A stretch of DNA of 7,757 nucleotides from an uncultured Flavobacteriales bacterium (GTDB lineage Bacteria; Bacteroidota; Bacteroidia; Flavobacteriales_D; Crocinitomicaceae), in contig CAJWCX010000045.1 in the NCBI GenBank assembly GCA_913031405.1, forward strand, positions 1 through 7,757. Reading direction: 5' to 3'. This document shows, piece by piece, positions 5,225 through 7,757 of this stretch (position 1 is its first letter; each line of letters opens with the position of its first letter). The notes beneath the pieces were generated by a model. That model saw only the letters and a program-made list of their open reading frames with translations, was not told the origin of the DNA and did not search any database. The position numbers were made by a program, and so were the translations under genes.

Positions 5225-7757
5225 ATGCCAAGAATTTTTTCGAGATGGGTATCGCTTTTGTGCTTGCTTTTAATCATCAATAACACAAATGCCCAGGATA
5301 CCACTTGGGTGCAAACTTTCACATTTGATTCTATTACTACGCGTCGGGCTGAATTTAATTTTCCCAATTCACTAAATGGCGAGCGCTTTGAAAAAGTACT
5401 GATGTATTACAAACTCAAATGCAGCCCACTGACAACTTGGGATCAATTCAATTGTGGAGAATGGGATTATTTGACCTACACGAGGGTTTTTGATCACACT
5501 GGAGCATACGACTCCGTGCGGGTAGATAGTGTTCGGTACTTGCATAATTACAGTTCAAATAGTCCATTTGACTTTGAACCTTGGGGTTATGATTATCACC
5601 ATACTGCTCCTGTTATTGAACATGAACGTGAGCCGCTGGCAAATACTACTCAATACAGTATGGGCCAGGTTGTTTCTTCGACGGCTTCATATCCTTTTGA
5701 TCTCAGTCAGCGAGGAGGTTCATATCAAATGATGATTGATGCGAATGAATTAGTGAACTCAGGAATGACCTCAGGTGAGATCAAGTCATTATGGTTAAAT
5801 GTGTCAAATATTTCTGGTGGTGGAGTATTGATGCATCCTAAAATCTCGTTAAAATCAACTCAAGAGGCTCAATTGACAACCTTTCATACTGATGGTTTTT
5901 CTCTAGTTTATGATTTGAGTAGAGCATCGAGTATATCATCTTTTGGGTGGGGTGAATTACAAACAGGACCCAATGAATTTGTTTTTAATGAACCTTTTTT
6001 TTGGAATGGTACGGACAACATTATTCTTGAACTATCTTTTGACCATAAATACCCAGCAACAAATACATTAGAATTTTTAACAGAAACGAGTTCCTCAGGG
6101 CAAGCTTTGAATTATTCATCAAAAAATGGTGCTTTAAGTTTTGATGGATCGAATCACGCATTGTTAGAGCTATCTGATATTGATTTGGGGGAAGAATTGA
6201 CCATTGCAATGTGGGTAAAAGGAAATGGAAACACAGGAGTAAATACATCGATATTGGAAGGTTATGACACACTAAATCAACGTGTAATCAATATTCACAT
6301 GCCATGGAGCAATAATAGGATGTATTGGGACTGTGGAGAAGGTTCTGGATACGATCGAATTGATACCGACATGACAGGAGCCGGTATCGATAATGAATGG
6401 CATCATTGGGCCTTTGTAAAAAAACAAAGTTCAGGAGAAATGATGATCTACAGAGATGGTCAATTGTGGCATAGCGGAACAGGGTTAACAAGAATGATTG
6501 GTGGCCTTCATCGGCTAGTTTTAGGAGCCAATAGGAATTTAGGGAATAATTGGAAAGGTAAAATTGATCATTTTCAAATTTACAACTCAGCTCTTGATGA
6601 ATCTACCATTAACGATTGGTATTTGAAGAAAGTAGACAATACGCATCCCAATTGGAATGACTTATTGTTGGCCTATCGTTTTGACAATTTGGACGTGGCC
6701 ACCGACGTTTCTCAGAATGATTATTTATTGATGCCTTCTTCATCGGGAATGATTGAGTTTTTTGATTATCCTATACAAGGTATCGAGAAAGATGCTGATC
6801 GTCTTATTGTTGAATTTGGCTCGGGTGATTATCAAGATGCTTCAGCACAGGCTGTAGAGGTAGATCGTAAAACACTCGTTGAACCTGAAGTTGTTTTCGA
6901 ATTTGAGTCTGTGGACAGACATTTTGAAATTGTTAATGCTTTTATTGCAGCATCTTCTGGCCATGAAATACAATATGATCTTCAGGGAAATGAGGTTTCA
7001 TCTTTTCCTTACAATACAAGTGAAACAATTTCCAATGAAACCATTACCTATTACCAGCAACCTTACGAGATTATCTACGATGTTGAAATAGCGCGATATA
7101 TTACACCTTATGGGATTGGATTTGATTTGGGTCCAAATGGTTTTTCTTGGATCTATGACGTAACCGATTATCAAGACTATTTGAAAGGTGTTGTTGATCT
7201 TGCTGCCCACAACACCCAGGAATTATTGGATTTAAGTTTTGCTTTTATTGAGGGAATTCCTCCACGAGATGTACACAAGAGAGAACCCATATGGTCTGAT
7301 TTTAGGGCTTATAGTTTTTCTGCTATGGCTGAAGATAATGTGCTTCAGGAGAAAAAGGTTCACCTATCTGATACGTCCGAAAGCTTTAAAATAAAAACAA
7401 GAATGTCTGGTCATGGTCAAGTTGGGAACATGGCTTGTTGTGAATGGGTTTCCAATGAACACAGTATAAAGGTAGATGGTGTTACCCGCTTTGAGTGGGA
7501 CATCTATGAAGAAGAAGATTGTGGTACAAATCCACTTATTGGTCAGGGAGGTACTTGGCCTTATGCAAGAGAGGGTTGGTGTCCAGGAGACAAAGTAAAA
7601 GAATATGAATTTGAGTTGACTCCTTATGTGACTCCTGGTGATTCTGTCGCTCTTGACTACGTCATTAATAATGTTCCGGCTTCAGATCCAGGTCAAGGGT
7701 CAGGAAATTATAGAGCGGCTTATGATTTGATTTCTTATTCTGCTCCCAATTTTGAAA
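5225..7757 (+). CDS. Secreted multidomain peptide:N-glycosidase F-like protein with LamG insertion (runs off right edge)
   Basis: The frame is open for 844 codons without a break and continues past the window. Residues 1-23 form a Sec signal peptide (basic start, SLLCLLLII core, cut after NTNA before Gln24). PNGase F, from Elizabethkingia, removes N-linked glycans from Asn. Its first strands match residues 31-95: paired Cys66/Cys77 and GEWDY with Asp81 equal to catalytic Asp60. The fold resumes at 614 with EIARYITPY (621-629, like EIGRFITPY), DVTDY (645-649), MSGHGQ (727-732), CCEW with Glu740 equal to Glu206, and Cys766/Cys786 around NPL and GWCPG. Between them lie a Bacteroidota beta-sandwich module (about 144-285, ending FWNGTDNIILELSF), a LamG/ConA-like domain (about 296-470) and an unassigned stretch (470-612). 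Glu118 has no exact counterpart (Thr664 or Glu666 nearby), so amidase activity is likely but unproven. Such proteins usually end in a T9SS sorting domain, which would lie outside the window. It may act on host or algal glycoproteins at or outside the cell surface. Confidence 0.85.
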   Translation, partial: MPRIFSRWVSLLCLLLIINNTNAQDTTWVQTFTFDSITTRRAEFNFPNSLNGERFEKVLMYYKLKCSPLTTWDQFNCGEWDYLTYTRVFDHTGAYDSVRVDSVRYLHNYSSNSPFDFEPWGYDYHHTAPVIEHEREPLANTTQYSMGQVVSSTASYPFDLSQRGGSYQMMIDANELVNSGMTSGEIKSLWLNVSNISGGGVLMHPKISLKSTQEAQLTTFHTDGFSLVYDLSRASSISSFGWGELQTGPNEFVFNEPFFWNGTDNIILELSFDHKYPATNTLEFLTETSSSGQALNYSSKNGALSFDGSNHALLELSDIDLGEELTIAMWVKGNGNTGVNTSILEGYDTLNQRVINIHMPWSNNRMYWDCGEGSGYDRIDTDMTGAGIDNEWHHWAFVKKQSSGEMMIYRDGQLWHSGTGLTRMIGGLHRLVLGANRNLGNNWKGKIDHFQIYNSALDESTINDWYLKKVDNTHPNWNDLLLAYRFDNLDVATDVSQNDYLLMPSSSGMIEFFDYPIQGIEKDADRLIVEFGSGDYQDASAQAVEVDRKTLVEPEVVFEFESVDRHFEIVNAFIAASSGHEIQYDLQGNEVSSFPYNTSETISNETITYYQQPYEIIYDVEIARYITPYGIGFDLGPNGFSWIYDVTDYQDYLKGVVDLAAHNTQELLDLSFAFIEGIPPRDVHKREPIWSDFRAYSFSAMAEDNVLQEKKVHLSDTSESFKIKTRMSGHGQVGNMACCEWVSNEHSIKVDGVTRFEWDIYEEEDCGTNPLIGQGGTWPYAREGWCPGDKVKEYEFELTPYVTPGDSVALDYVINNVPASDPGQGSGNYRAAYDLISYSAPNFE

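Noticed and set aside
4459..5367. Minus-strand frames (4459-4782 and 5041-5367) over accD and the following gap
   Set aside because: The first is antisense to the AccD core. The second spans accD's end, the gap and the signal peptide of the next gene, with no coherent domain; both neighbours are certain plus-strand genes.
5529..7210. Several 67-83 codon frames on both strands within the PNGase-like gene
   Set aside because: The plus-strand 844-codon frame has recognisable domains throughout and no stop, so these are out-of-frame or antisense shadows.
1..7757. CRISPR array, insertion sequence, tRNA or rRNA, phage or defence genes
   Set aside because: No regularly spaced repeats, transposase motifs, terminal inverted repeats or tRNA-like cloverleaf were seen; the window is filled with chromosomal-type genes.

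Overview
The window looks like chromosomal DNA of a member of Bacteroidota, most likely class Flavobacteriia. It is AT-rich. The genes mostly lack Shine-Dalgarno sequences. Four gene starts are preceded by the Bacteroidota -7 promoter element TAnnTTTG. The FabI is of the Bacteroidota type, fba and accD are adjacent, and the last gene is a secreted PNGase F-like protein whose signal peptide ends in the NAQ junction common in this phylum. I cannot name the genus.

Left part, minus strand: the N-terminal 159 codons of enoyl-ACP reductase fabI run off the left edge. Next comes a two-gene unit, uvrB followed by a small DUF3817 membrane protein gene that overlaps it by ATGA. Between uvrB and fba, also on the minus strand, is a 48-codon gene that I do not recognise. 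It is followed at once by an intrinsic terminator with a UUCG loop, and the terminator's T-run touches the uvrB promoter.

Middle, plus strand: a promoter at about 3174-3181 drives fba (class II fructose-bisphosphate aldolase) and, 30 bases later, accD (carboxyltransferase beta subunit of acetyl-CoA carboxylase). This pairs glycolysis with the first committed step of fatty-acid synthesis; fabI, a later enzyme of the same pathway, lies nearby.

Right part, plus strand: from 5225 to the window edge there is one uninterrupted reading frame of 844 codons. It encodes a secreted multidomain protein with a peptide:N-glycosidase F fold. The fold is split: its first strands (with the catalytic Asp) and the rest (with the catalytic Glu) are separated by about 520 residues holding a Bacteroidota beta-sandwich module and a LamG/concanavalin-like domain. 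The gene continues beyond the window. This protein and the unrecognised small gene with its odd leader are the least ordinary things here; the rest is housekeeping.
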